Assembly (NCBI GenBank): GCA_021613535.1 | Contig: CP075492.1 | Span: forward strand, 2,852,001 to 2,916,000 | Reading direction: 5' to 3' | Source: Adineta vaga | Taxonomy: Eukaryota; Rotifera | Length of the DNA: 64,000 nt | Shown: positions 10,400 through 24,100 of the stretch, piece by piece | Layout: every line of letters starts with the position of its first letter | Numbering within the stretch: the first letter of the stretch is position 1 | Notes under the pieces: model-generated | The model's database searches: none | What the model was told of the DNA's origin: nothing | The model's input: only the letters and a program-made list of their open reading frames with translations | Program-made: the position numbers and the translations under genes

Positions 10400-11153
10400 T
10401 CTAGACTTACTCGAATGAAGTAGTTTGACTGTTTGCAATCAACTAATAATATGTCAAACAAAACTAAAAAACGTAAAAAAGTTATTGAAGAAAGAATAAT
10501 ATAATAGAAAGCTTTATTTTTCTCCTAAAGATTTTTTCAAAAACTACCTTTTTCTTAGATATTTCATCGATTAGTTACATACGCTTTCATGTTTTCTAGT
10601 TTTAATTAGGATAAAAATATTTACTATCGTTTTTTGAATGGTTACAAGTAGTTGTAAACAGATAGTGGATATGTTTTAAAAGTATATCATAAATCAAATG
10701 CAGAAATATCGGGTTCATATTTGAGTATTATATGAACTGCAAAAGATAAAGCAGAAGGTATGGGTGTGGGTGATGGTTGTGCTTTATGGTTAGCATCTTG
10801 GTGCAAACCACGCACACGCGTTTTGTGTAGATGTTGCTTAATAATGATATGATTTTCTCATGGAGGTGCATATCCTGCGAGATCATGACACTACATCATC
10901 ACAGGCGTTGTAAAAGTGATTTTCGCGGAAAACGCAATAACGCATGAAATGAAGATATAAGTACAGAAAGTAATGTCAAAATGAACTCTGATAAATAAAT
11001 AGCAAGTAGAAGTAAATTAGATTGTTTCATACGCTGTTGATGAAGTGAAGAAAAAAATGTGTTGTCTAGAAATGGGATGGAAAAGGAAGTAGTATCTATA
11101 GAACAGCAGTCCCCTACAAAATTTTCACTTTCAAATTTACATTCTCGTTAGTG
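10400..11153. other. Intergenic, with repeat remnants
   Basis: A degenerate G-rich hairpin (about 10758-10820). Near 10919-10955 there is a single end related to the 8463-8898 element (TTTCGCGGAAAACGCAATAACGCAT). No gene recognised. Confidence 0.5.
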
Positions 11154-11495
11154 ATGACATCGAAACGTGTATCTCTCTTGCTTTTATGTATATGGTTCGT
11201 ACCATTAGTGGCGGAAGACATGCAATCATTTCAAATGTCATTAATGACCGTTTGGAAGTTTTAGTGTGTTAATACAACATGTCCATCACTCATCACTGTT
11301 GTAGTACCAAATATTCGCAGATGTCAAATGGCTTGTTTAAAACAAGTGCAATGTAAAGCAGGTAGTTTTCATCAAGTAACTCCGAATTGTAAATTGCTTG
11401 GTGATATATTGAATCAAAACATGAGCATGTTGCCGGACAGCAGTGTTATTAGTATGGTTATCATAAGTGAATCAAGATTTTCACCAGCTAAATAG
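11154..11495 (+). pseudogene. Small secreted PAN/apple-domain protein with internal stop
   Basis: A 113-codon frame starting at ATG 11154 with a clear signal peptide (about residues 1-20, VSLLLLCIWFVPLVA). It is followed by a PAN/apple-like half-domain with characteristic cysteines (CQMACLKQVQCKAGSF ... CKLL). It ends at TAG 11493-11495. Codon 37 (TAG, 11262-11264) interrupts an otherwise continuous frame. Either it is a nonsense mutation or a very short intron ends at the TTTTAG there, which would be unusually small. Proteins of this kind are secreted and their partners are unknown. Confidence 0.6.
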
Positions 11496-12360
11496 CATCA
11501 ATAGAACGAACATAAGAAGGAATTCGATCGAAAATATCGATGAAGATTATGTCACTTTCAGTAGTCTCACAGAGGTGTGGGTGAAAAGATGGTTCTAAGA
11601 ATTGATGTACAACGGCGTTCAGATACACATAAACTCACACTCATATTGTATCTTTAGTCAGTATATTGTTATTTAAAAAAAAAGCAGCATGCACACGTCT
11701 CTATGCTAGTGTATCCATAATGTCAAAGATCTGTCCACCACCTATCGGGCCACGGACCGATGTTGAAATAAACATCTAACATAGACACGCATTTACAACC
11801 ATACCCTAGGTTGCTGCGGACTTTCTTCCTGTATACGATAGGTTAATAAATAAAAAGCATGTAGTGGTAGGAGATGAAAAAGATTAGATGGAGAAAAATT
11901 CCTTTGACGGATACTATGTAATGTTCAGATAAAGAGACGACAGTGACCACTTTGTCGTCTGGTTAGTTTGTAGTATAGCTTTTTATTTAGCAATGCTTTG
12001 GGCACACTAAATATTTTCCTTTCCTTAATGCAACTTGGAATTTTACTCGGGCAAACCAGTTAGATAAATTTTCCATGCTCAACGTATGGTATAATATATC
12101 AGATTGGTATGATTTAAAAATAATCGCCACTGATATAGTTATGCTAATTGTATATTTCATAATGTTAAAGATTCAACTGAATATCTTCTGACTATCTCTG
12201 AAATAATATATTCTCTTAATCTAGAGTCTCGCATGAAATAAAACAAGACATTCATTTCAAATTATAAAGTGTATTTCAACACAGACTAGAAAATAGGTCA
12301 GATCGACATTATTTTTTATCCAAAAACTTCATTTAATTGCCATGCATATCTTTTTAATAG
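11496..12360. other. Intergenic, nothing recognised
   Basis: AT-rich, with a degenerate G-rich patch near 11570. No coding or RNA feature is supported. Confidence 0.5.
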
Positions 12361-13572
12361 AACCAACCACATCGGGGACATCTTCGCCACCAACATCCTC
12401 GTCAACATCAACAACATCGCCAACGTCATCAACATCGTCTACGATGACATCACCAGCTAGTTTGTTATATGTTGCTCGATTGTTATTCGTTGACCTATCC
12501 ATTTCTAATCGACAGTAGATTCGAGCGAGTAGAATGAGAAGCTTTAGTCTGCATCTTATGGTTATATTGTATCGAGATAATTTGATTTAGAGAACATCTG
12601 AAGCGTCTAAGCGATGAAAATAGGTTTATAACAGAAATACTTAAATACATATTCTTCATTTCGTGTAGGGTTGCCTACTTTCACATACGTAACTCTCGCC
12701 ACTTTATAGTCACATTCTCGAGTTTGTCCTGTGAAACGTTATTTTGAGTTCCGTTCAGTAGAAAGAGGTTGCCTTGAACATACAATATTTATAGAGTTTC
12801 ATACTAAACCCTAACTAAATATTGAGGTTTAGCAGTGAGCTATCAAGGTCCACTACTAGAGTCTACAAACTTGGTTCTTTTTAGGAAAGTATGTTTTTAC
12901 TGTACAGAAATTAGAAGAGGATTTTACTGTGCGTCTGGAACCTAAAATAAATGTGCTACGAGCCGTAAGTTGTAATAATATATAGTTACTGTAAAGTTTC
13001 TCCTAGTAATAGATGGTGTTGTTGATTTAAATTTAGAGAGAAACATACCTGCCCGTTCTTTTATTTGGAATAGTGAATCTTCTTGACATTATTCCTTCAT
13101 GATACCTACAGAGATTTCGAGTCACGTTATAATGCAGATACTTAAGGATGTAAAATAGGGTGTTAAGTATAACTTATATTTTAATATTCATATCCAGAAT
13201 GTAGCAACCAACTGATCTAGTAAAGAAATTACGCACATGACTATACATAACGGTATAGAAAACTACACATTCTTTGATTCTTACAGTAATATTTTTAGTT
13301 CTTTATTTGTGCTATTTAGTATGGAGACTTACAGCAGATATGAATATTACACGAGAATCGTTTACAGCATCGGTGTTAGCAGATGGAAGGGTGCTAGTCA
13401 CAGGTGGATTGGCTAGTAGTGGTTCTCTCAACAGTGCTGAACTATACAATCCGTCGACTGGCACCTGGACAGCAACAGCAAATATATGAATACTGCACGA
13501 CGCTATCACGCAGCGTCGGTCTTGCTAAATGGAACAGTGCTTCTCTCAACAATCCTGAGTTATATTAATGGA
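12361..13572 (+). pseudogene. Kelch-repeat gene remnant with Ser/Thr linker exon
   Basis: Two pieces are visible. 12361-12459 follows an acceptor (TTTTTAATAG) and reads Pro/Thr/Ser-rich (PTTSGTSSPPTSSS and on), like the linkers of bdelloid Kelch proteins; the link to the second piece is inference from matching phase. The second piece starts after an acceptor at 13319 and encodes about one and a half Kelch blades (WRLTADMNITRESFTASVLA, DGRVLVTGG, SAELYNPSTGTW). Near 13484 two extra bases shift the frame before MNTARRYHAASVLLNGTVLL. The second blade then lacks its GG segment and ends in a third frame (LNNPELY). A remnant without a full propeller. Confidence 0.6.
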
Positions 13573-13958
13573 ACTTCAATTAAAAACACTTTCTTTCATA
13601 AGCTAAACGATCAAATCGCATATTGTAACCACCTTATTTACTCCTCACTGCTTTTAGCTATTCAGCTTTCTATAAATAATGTTCTACAAAAATAAAATAT
13701 ATGACATATTGTATCTTGAGGGTGTAGTAACGTTAGATATCCCTGGTTCATCCTCGCCCAAACCTACCTACCTTCAATTGTAAATATTGAATAAATTTGC
13801 CTGTCTTGATAATACCTGTATAAGCAGTCGCAATATTGAAAAAAATATTAGTTTAATAATTGAAATTTTTGCCTTTGAATATATTAAATGTTCTTTTTTC
13901 TTCTATCAATTGAACATTAAAGTAAAACTGAAAATAAGCCGAGAAGAGAAAGAAATGT
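13573..13958. other. Intergenic, with degenerate G-rich hairpin
   Basis: Contains GTATCTTGAGGGTGTAG at about 13711-13727 and a weak C-rich partner near 13750-13770. Nothing else recognised. Confidence 0.45.
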
Positions 13959-16083
13959 CTATGATGAAGATATATTGGTTTGATTGTCATAAAAGAATTG
14001 AATATGTTCTTCATTTTTCAGTAATCGACGAGGTTTGATTTGAACAGCACTTATTTGATCATTCATTATTTTTTGTTGATGAAAATTCGAGAATGTTCCA
14101 TTTCGAACAAGAATACAAGTAAGAGGACTAAGTTTTCCCGCCTCTCTAATATATTGGTACATATTATTTGCTTTACAAAGTTGTTGTTCGATCTCTGAAT
14201 CAGCAAGATCTTGAAAATTTTTCAGTGTTCGATCTTTATCTTTTTGTTGTTGTTGTTGTTTTTCATCAGTTAATTCCAAAAAGATGACATATCTAGGTGG
14301 AAAAACATCTAGTTTTGGATATGATGTGAAATCACATAGATCAACAAGTAGCTTTTGATTTCTCCATTGATAGATGGTTTCTTTTAGAGCATACATAACA
14401 TGTTGTTCAGTTGTTTTCTCTCCAAAAATATCTAAAATACTTCCAAGACGATAAGCAATAGAAACCAGAGGAATACGAGATGTGTTGGTTAATTCTGATG
14501 GTAATGAGACTAAATCATTTGTGTGAGAATAAAATCTTGTGCAAATGACTATATCACCCATTCGATATCGGACTAAACCTTCTTGAGTTGTACAAACTAA
14601 TTCATATCGATTTCCTGGTTCGATTTCTGAGATAAGATACGTTCTTGGTTGTTCCTATAAAGAATAATCAATAAACAAAGTCCAGTCATCTGTTTTAGAG
14701 TTTATAATTACATACTTGATGTATATCTTGTTCTTTAATAAATTCATAAAAAGCAGATGCTGGTGATAGAATATATTCATCTGTATGAATACTTGCCAAA
14801 ATACCAAAACATCCTTCACTAGCACTATAAAGTAGTTGATTGATTAAAGGCAATTTTTCTCCGCAGTAAAATTGAATTTCTTCTTTATAAGTTGCAAAAG
14901 AACCTCCTAATGCAGTCGTTGCAAACACTAATTTTGGCCATAGACGATGAAGTATACCAGGTAGATTAATTTTATGACATTGTTTTCGGATAAATTCAGC
15001 CCGTTTCACACAATATGTTAATCCTCCATATTCAAGACTAACTTCATTTAATGTTTGATTCAATTTTCTTCGAAATTTCATATCATTTATATTCTTACAA
15101 ACAAGAGAACTATGATCGAAATCGGTTGAAGATATGCAAAGACACATCTCTTCAAAATATATCTCAATCATTTTAATCGTATGAACGAATGCTGGTGCAA
15201 AGATGATTGAATACGAATAAATATCAGGAACCATCAATGCAAAAACCAATTGAACAAATGTATTCGTTTCAAAATCGGTAATGTTTTCGATCAAGTCAAG
15301 TCCAATGACATGATAAGCAGATGTTAATATTCGCCTTATTGGATTGGATGGAACAGCTGACAATGTTTGAGAAACCTGACCAATGCATATATTGTCTTTC
15401 GATTTGGCAAACATTTCTCGTTTCTTTCCACCTTGTAAAAGAAACCATCTTTGTTCAGATGATGGAAATGATGTTGGAAGGCTTCTCCAAATTACAGATG
15501 ATGCAACTGATGATAGCATCATTGCAGATTTTAGAAAGTGTGATGTCATTGGAAGAATTTTATTCGTCCCCGTTGTTCCAGTACTCATGGGATAGTAGAT
15601 AATTTTCTCAGAACAGATTAGATTTTTTTCTCCATTATCAACCATTCGACCGATATAATGATGATAATCGTCATATGTGGATAATGGAACTTTGTCACGA
15701 AATTCATCAACTAATGTTTGTTCTTGTTTCGTAACAGAAAAAGAAAACGATTCGAACGTAATCGATCGATCCAGAAAAAATCTGCATGAACAATTCTTTT
15801 GAAGAATCGTTCTCAATAATTCATTGTTAACCTTCTGTTGATGACAGAGAAATTTCCGATAGAATGAGACAAATGAATCTCTATCCGATTTGCGAGATTT
15901 TGGATCAAGTACAATTTTTCGACATAGAATTCGAATCCATCTTTTGAAAACACATTTAATATATGCCAAAGAAAAATACCAGATTATAATAGCAATACTA
16001 GTACTGAGAAGCAATGAATAAATAAAGAAAGTTCGATCTTGCCCAAAGATACTATTTTGTAGATAAACCAGTATTGATTGCAT
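13959..16083 (-). CDS. GH3-family acyl-adenylate-forming protein
   Basis: A member of the GH3 family, which in plants joins amino acids to jasmonate, auxin or benzoate through an acyl-adenylate; animals have a distant relative (GHDC). Two exons, 16083-14716 and 14654-13959, with a 61-bp intron in phase 0, give 687 residues. An N-terminal TM anchor lies at about residues 20-45 (IYSLLLSTSIAIIIWYFSLA). The ATP-binding motif reads STGTTGTNKILPMT. Later landmarks are the YSASEGCFG segment and, in exon 2, GLVRYRMGDIV, matching the family's YR.GD motif. The C-terminal part has a short CAG-coded Gln run. The frame is intact. Substrate unknown; the anchor suggests a membrane location, as in animal GHDC-like proteins. 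Confidence 0.88.
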
Positions 16084-16160
16084 GCTTCTATTATCTCTAT
16101 GAGATTAAAAATCTGAAACACAATAAAGCTTGGTATACTTTTAAACGTATGTATAGTTGA

Positions 16161-16207
16161 GGGTGTGGGTATGGGTGACAGAAGATATGAATATCCACAC
16201 CCATCCT
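16161..16207. repeat. Telomere-like G-rich hairpin, copy 5
   Basis: GGGTGTGGGTATGGGTG, a spacer of about 17 bases, then CCACACCCATCCT. Preceded by TTGA as in other copies. Confidence 0.75.
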
Positions 16208-17680
16208 ACGTATGGGATATTGTTGCGACGTGAATTTGCCAACGAAATAACGAGATTAGGTTTCTCACCTTTATTGAATGTTCTTGATTTTATTCTTGTA
16301 GCTACTTTGATTAGATGTGAGCAATCGAACTTCTATTACATAGCATACATTACATGAAGTAGACTAAGTGTATTATTTCTTAATTAAAATGAGCCCACAC
16401 AACTTTTACCTGCACAAATAGCTTTGATTACAGATTTGAGTGTCTGGATCAACAAATTAAAAGAGTAAAATCAATATGCTGGAAATAAGTATTTCATCTG
16501 AAGAAATAAGAGAAGGTCACGAGAAGGTTTCTGTATTATAAATTCGGGATACTATACAAATCGCGATTCTTTAATTAATTTTCTATCCGATACATTAACC
16601 AGTTGGAATATTCCCACTTGAATTTTGATAGACTACGCTAATCAAACAGAGAGCAATAAGAAACTAATAAATCATCTACTTCACTCTTATAACGAAAAAC
16701 AAAAGACATTTTCCTTCACAGACAGAACAAAACGAATTGCTGTAATAACCACGAAAACAAATTTCGAAAAAAAAGGATCGAATACGGCCTATCTTGAATA
16801 GCTTAAATTCCGACAGTAAAATGCCGGAAGAGATCCCACAGTTTTGGTATCTCCATCAGATAGTCCTAGGTAAATAGGTTTCCTGCAGATCACCTCGAGC
16901 GTATTTGCCGAAACTTTTTCTGGACAGACCTTTTACCAGAGGCTATTTAATAGTGATAGAAAAATTCTGGGAACTTCAATAGAACGGTGTCGCAAGTCAG
17001 CTTTTCTAAGTGTTATTGGGAAAGCAGACGAGTATCGAGATAAATATCCTAGATTCTAAGTAGATCATCGTATTCTTTCACCTGTTAACGAACAAAAAAT
17101 TATGAGAAAAGGGTGATGAGTTTGCATATAGTCACAAAACTTACCGTCTGACTTCTGAGCATCTGTTTGGTGAAAAATTCGTTTTCAGAATGTACGTATC
17201 TCTACCAGGGAACATGTGGTAAAGCTAAAAATTAGGTTTTACACCTAAAGCAATGTATTCTATAAGATGATATATGTCTGACATGAAATTGAGAACTTAA
17301 TTAAGCTGTCCTCTATGGTGCTCGATCGTGGCTCTCGTGCAGCCACTTAAAGACATGTTTTCATCAGTTTTGCTCTATTAAATATCGTCTATAGCATCCC
17401 TATCATTTATTTACGCTTATTTATACAAACGAATTTCTTTTTATGTATTATTATATCCGAATTTTTTATTACTTTAATTTTTGACGCCGGTTTTTTTATA
17501 AATATTTTCTAGGGGCTGCTGCGACAGTTCAAGAAAATAGTGTATCGGTACGTTTTTTTTTCTCGTCTGCCTATGTGACTAAACAGTGTGGTGGAAAAAA
17601 TCAAAAGGAAAAATGTCGAAAGAGAAGAAAGCTATAGTCTGATTGGATTGTGTCGTCAAACTTGCTTATTTGTTCAAACG

Positions 17681-17897
17681 GCATACACATATGGCTTCCC
17701 ACTTCCTCGTTTTCCTCTTTTCTTTGATTTTATTTTAAATTTTCTTATTAACCTCACTACTTCGCATTTTTTACAGACTTATATTAGGTGATGTTTAAGT
17801 TTTTGCAAAAAAAAAGGGAAAAAATACGTCAAGAAAATATTTTCTCGAAGAAAAAAGAGGAAAATAGGAAGTGGGTAGCCGCGTATAGTTGTATACG
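17681..17897. repeat. Imperfect long inverted repeat
   Basis: The left arm (17681-17727, containing CCCACTTCCTCGTTTTCCTC) pairs with the right arm (17846-17897, containing GAGGAAAATAGGAAGTGGG). The spacer is about 118 bp. It could be a foldback-type element; no target duplication was identified. Confidence 0.55.
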
Positions 17898-18145
17898 TAA
17901 GACTACAACGAATTCATATTGAGTATTATCGTTTAATTTACTTTTCATATTGTTTTCTATATTTCATATATGTTAACTACACATTTTAACATCATCTTTC
18001 AATAAATCTCAAAAGGGTGTTGAGATAAAGAAAAAAAAATTATCATCATTAATTAATATTGTCAATTTTTTCTGTCGGGTATTTGAAGTTACTGTATTTA
18101 AAATAGATGAAATTATTGAACATCAAATAAACGTTCTATGACAGT

Positions 18146-21100
18146 TTAATATGTAAAACATTGACATGGATTTGATAAAATAAATAAAATATTATTGACA
18201 AAATTAATATCAATTATATTTTGGCAAGAATTATTATCGAAATCATTTGATGAATCATTAACATTGTTCGAATAAATCATTTGTTTTTGAAAATTTCCGT
18301 GACCATCTCCTAAAAAACCGTAAACTTCATCTGATGAAAATGAACCAATAACAATATCCAAATAATTATCACCATTTAAATTATGTATAGTTACTGAATC
18401 TAACGATAGACTAGATTCCATGATAATTTGTTGATTAATATAAAAAGTATCATTGAAATAGCGATAGAACATTGACACTGTGTTTTTCCAATTGTGAAGA
18501 AAAACAATATCAGATTGATAATCATTATCAAAATCAGCAACTATCATTTGAAATTGAGAAGCATCGAATGCAGTGTAAAACCATTTTTGTGGTTGAAAAC
18601 TTCCATTCATATTTTGAAAAAACACATGTATATGAAGAGATCGACTATTGAATACAGCAATATCTAATGAACTATCATGGTTAAAATCAGCCACAGCTAA
18701 TTTTCTTGGATTACTAGTTAATTCTATAAATAATGTTGATTGACTTGAAAATGTTCCATTACCATCTCCAAAATATATATAAACTTCATTAACATATTGA
18801 GTTACAACGATGATATCCAAATTACTATCATTATTAAGATCTATTATACTGATATCAGTTGGAAAATTTAAAATATACAATGGTTCAATATTTTGTGCTT
18901 CATATGTTCCATTATTATTGCCAAATAAAACGTCGATCCTTCCTATAAAACATCATATGTACAGGATGTTAAAAAACCTTTACGCCCCCCCCCCTCGCCG
19001 TCAACGACCTAATGGATCAAGGACATAATCAACTATTTTATACGACATTTAAAGCCTGTCAAAACAGATACATTAGACCCTTGCTTAGACGCAGATTTTG
19101 ACGGGCTTTCATGCCGTATAAAATATTTGATTATAGCAGTTTTCATTTGAATATTTTCACTTCAATTTATATTTTTCTTAATTTCGTATATTTCTATCTA
19201 TTGGATAGAATAAAACATGAAGATTTTTACCCGCGGATGAACCAATACTACATAATACAATTAAATCGACTTGACCATCATTGTTTGTGTCACCAATAAG
19301 AATTCGAAGCATATATGTTAAAAATGGTAAATTAAATAATACTGGAATCGTTTCATCAAATGAACCATTAGAATTGGCATATAAAATATTTATTATAGTA
19401 CCATCATCACAAGAAAAAATAAGATCAACTCGTTTGTCATTATTTAAATCGGCAACAAGATATGGACCAGAAATTGAATTAGAACATGTTGTATTTATTG
19501 ACAATTGTTTAACTTTTAATTGACATGATGATTCTAAAAATAGAATATTAGTTGATATTATTCAATACTATCGACTTAATTTCTAATGATTTTCATGAAC
19601 TATAACCTGATGTGTTTGAGGTTATTGTTGTGCTTATTATCGTACTTAAATCATTACCGATTGGTATGTTCATCGTCGAACCTATCAAACAAACAATAAA
19701 ACTTCGTCTGTATATTAAGTCTTACCCTGTCGAGTATAATATATTGAAAAAGTAATAACACCCATTAAAAAACATAATAGTAGAATAAGTGCAAATATGA
19801 TCTTGAAAATTGATCGATTGATACGTGGTATAACATCTATTGATCGATTCAAATTAGTATTAAACCGGACTTCGATAGAAACAACAGGATGAATTGAAGT
19901 GATTCGATTTTTTCGACTATGATAAATCTTTAATACAATTCGAACAAGTTTTGGACAAATCCATTTAAGAACAATTGTTAAACCACCTTGAAGACCAAAG
20001 ATAAGTGTGATTATATAAAGAATATTAAATCTTTCAATATAAGTATAAAAACATATCGAAGGTAAACATTGTTCATAATAAGAGGAATAATTCCTTTCTA
20101 TTGACCATTGTTCAAGAAATAAATTCTGTCTAAGTTCGTCTATTGTTGTATTTTGGGGAAAACGACTCAATGTTGTCGACAGAGGAATTAGAGAATTTTC
20201 ATAATTTGTATATTGTTGAATAAAATCAAGACATATTTGATCATAAAAACATTCAAGAGTTGAAGCAATTAGTGATTCACTTGTTGTACATCCTATTTTC
20301 ATACCTTTAACAATAATATTTTCTGATGAATTTGTTTCAATAAAAGTTGCTTGAGTTGTACAATTTGGAGATAAGCCACATGAACATTCATCATCATAGA
20401 TTACAGGTTTTGTAGGCGTAGTGAGCCTATCAGTTCCATCCATAATATAAATATATACGAAATTTGTTTCATATGTTGATATAAAAGCATTTCCATGTAT
20501 CATACTTTGGATGAAAAAGAGAAGATTAGAAAAAAAAATGGGAGCATTGAATTTTCTCTGTTCAATTGAAATATTGAGACGATTTTCGAAATTATTTTCA
20601 GATAAAAGTTCATTTGTAATTAATAATGATCTAAGAAATTCATTAATTGAATTATTTACTGTTTGAATCGAAAGTCGACATAAACCTTGAAGATATTGTA
20701 AATGAGCTGAAAGAAATCGTCGATAATCTCTTTGTTCATAAATTGATAAATTAGAAACAAGACCATTAGTTATATTATTTCGCCATTCATCTGAAACAAA
20801 TTGACTTGAACAAATCTTGAAATAAAAACAAAAACAAAGTTCATTAAACAAACGTGCGATTCTATTTATAACTTACGGAATGAAATATTGGTTGAATATT
20901 GACAAATTGTTGATATGTTGATGCTATTCTTGAACATGAACATTTTAATTGATCACCATAGATTGTTCTCAATTGTTTATAATCAATAAAAGATGGTTGA
21001 TTAAAATTTTTTCTTAATTGTTGTGGTTGAATAATTGTATAAAATATAAGAATAGTAATGCAACTAAGAAATAAAATGATATAAAGACGAGTTGACCATT

Positions 21101-24100
21101 GACCATAATATTTAGCTGTAATTCGATCAACATTACTTCCAAGATCACGTGTTGAAAATAGATTTAATTCAGTTAATGTATTACGTACAAATTTCATTTG
21201 ATTTTGTATCATAATTGTTACTCGATTGAGACAAGTACGTTGAACTAAAACTACAGAATTACTTTGTTGTGTTTGATTTGATTCTTTCTTGAATATTGTT
21301 AAGAATGTGAAAATGAATTTGATGAGACGAGGTGTTAAAATACGTAATGATACTATAATTCCACCAATCATTGATATTAATATAATCATAACTCCAAGAG
21401 TATTTTGTTTACGAACAGTTTCTGAATAAGAACAATAAATTGGTGAACAAGATTTATAAAATTGTTTATAAGATAAAACAGGATTCCATTTTTCAATCAT
21501 CAATTCTTTAACAATCATTGCAATTGTTGTATTAGGTGGAAAACGATTTATTGTTGAATTGTAAACAAGAGGTTGTAGACGAGATGATGATGATTGAAGT
21601 GATAATTTATCAGTATTTGTTTTTATTATATAACTTAATAAAAATGGAAAACAATTTGATTCTGAATATAAGCATTGAAGTGTTGAAAATAGAATTGAAT
21701 TACGAGCAAGACAACCTTCAATCCAACCAGTTAAATTATGATTATATTCATTTCCAGACATAAAATTCCAATCATATATCGAATCAGAATCCGAAATAAA
21801 TGCTTGCCTTTGACAATATGGATTGACAGCACAAATACATGTTATTAATCCTGTATTAATATCTTCAATATCATAGAAAATAAAATTGACCTATAAATAA
21901 AATTTGCTCACGATTTTAGTCATTACTATAGATTGTGTTTGTTAATCAGACCTACCTGTGCTATTGAATAATTATTTATTTGAGTGTCTAAAATACTAAT
22001 TGGAAGAACGGGATCAGGATTATTTCTCATCATTTTGACTATTCCTTCGTAAAATTGATTAACTTGTTGAACAAGTTGGATGATATCTTTCATTAAATCA
22101 AAATTATAAGCTGTTGATTGATAAAATTGATTGAGATTTGCATTAAATTGTTTATTAAAATTCATTTCATTGATTGCAAAAGAAGCAATAAAGAATTGTG
22201 AAAGAAATTGATCCATCCCTGTTTGAACAGTTTTATTGGCTAATTGACAAAAATCAGATAAGATTTGAAATTGTTGATATGCTTTACTACGCCAATCAAA
22301 AAGATTCATATTAGTCATACTATTTATCATTATAGTTATCCAATCATCCTGAACAAATCCACTTGAACATATTTGATGAAAAATTGGAGAAAATGAGATT
22401 AATGTTCGATAAAGAATTGTTTTATTTGCACATGGACATTGAAGTGTTGTTGAATATCGAGTTTCTAATGAATTATAAGTTGTTAACGATGGATTTGGTA
22501 CAGTCTTTGTTACTATTTGACTGTCTAATGATGTGAAGAGGCAAAGAACACTTGTTGATCCTAAAAATTTTGAAGAGTATGATTATATATATAAAAGAAA
22601 TAAAAAAAAGCTCTCTTTAGTATGAATAATTTTACCTATTAATAAAATAAAATAGACACGAGTAATAATTCTTTGTTGTTTAATACTGCGGTCTGTTCGA
22701 TTATGAATATCTTTAAATAAATTAATTTGTTTGATTGATTTAATTAGTTTGAACGTACATGCAATTTGTTGATCTGGAAATAAACAAAATATTTTGATCG
22801 ATAAGAAGAATTGAAAAGGTGAATCAACTTACTCGAATTTTCATTTGTATGATTTGAATGATGTGTACATTTGAAGAAAATATTGATTAAATTGGATGCC
22901 ATTAAACGAAGTACAATGACAAGACCACCATAAAGACTAATTAGAAGAGCAATTGCATAAGAAAAATTTCTTCGATTTATTATTGTATATGTACATATTG
23001 ATGGCGAACATTGATGAAAATATATCGAATAATTTAGATTTGATAACCAATTTTCAATAAAAAGTTTTTGAAAATAATCTAAAACAGATTTATTATCATT
23101 CTTCGAAGACAAAATCGAAGTATTCCAATTGAAGTTTATCTAAACAAAAAAAAAGAAATAAATTTCTAGAAAATATTATGGAGAATTCTACAAACTTGAG
23201 TTAGATTTGGAAAATATTTGAATAATAATTGAAGACATTCGAATTCATATAAACAATCCAATGTACTTTCAAGAAGTGCATCAAGAGGCGTACATGTCAG
23301 AAAGAAACCTTTCACATCTGTAACATTGGATGTTGGCATTTGTGTGAATGATGGAACAAAATCACTTGAATCATTTGATGGAAGAGGAAGAACAGCTACA
23401 ATTACTCCACTAGTTTGACCACATTGTATTTCTAATGAATTATTGTCATAATACTGTGTTTGATATCCAACTGGAGTAGGATCATAATCATTAAACAATG
23501 TACTGACCATCCAGTTTGTACCAAAAGCTGAAACTAAATAGTTTCTTTCAATAGTTGTTCGCCAAATATTCAAGAATGATATCATTCGACGGAATATATT
23601 ATTCTTCTGAGACTCAATTGTATTATCCATTTCTAATTGAATTTGCATTCTGGAAAGAAGATTAATGGTAATAAGTTCAGTATTATCGACATCATTTTGA
23701 ATTTGAGATCTAATTTCTTGAGAAAGTGAACATAATCTCGATAAAAGTTGAAACTAAAGAAAAGTACATTAGTACTTATATATTCACTAGCGCTTTCGTT
23801 TTCTGTCATACGTCAAACTTTTCTTAAGTGATTGATAATTATAATATTAGTTTAAAATGAGATAAATCCGAGTTAGACTCTTCTTAAAAATCGAATTCTG
23901 ACTAACCTGCCCATAGGCTGATTTTCGAAAATCCCATACACTATACAGACTTTCATTTCCAAAATATAATCCTTCAATCCATTCTTTACTGATGAAAATA
24001 CTTGAACATACAGGATGCATCGTAATATTGTGTGAAATAAAATTTTTGTACTGTATTATGATTGTTGAACATGGACATGAAAGAGCTTGACCATGTTCAG

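Larger units (their letters stand above)
16084..18145. other. Intergenic, 2 kb
   Basis: Lies upstream of the GH3 gene and beyond the 3' end of the TM/FG-GAP gene. It holds a telomere-like hairpin (16161-16207) and an imperfect long inverted repeat (17681-17897). Open frames here (for example 17588-17791) show no domain signal. Confidence 0.55.

Noticed and set aside
17588-17791. 67-codon plus-strand open frame
   Set aside because: No domain, no splice context, and it overlaps an inverted repeat.
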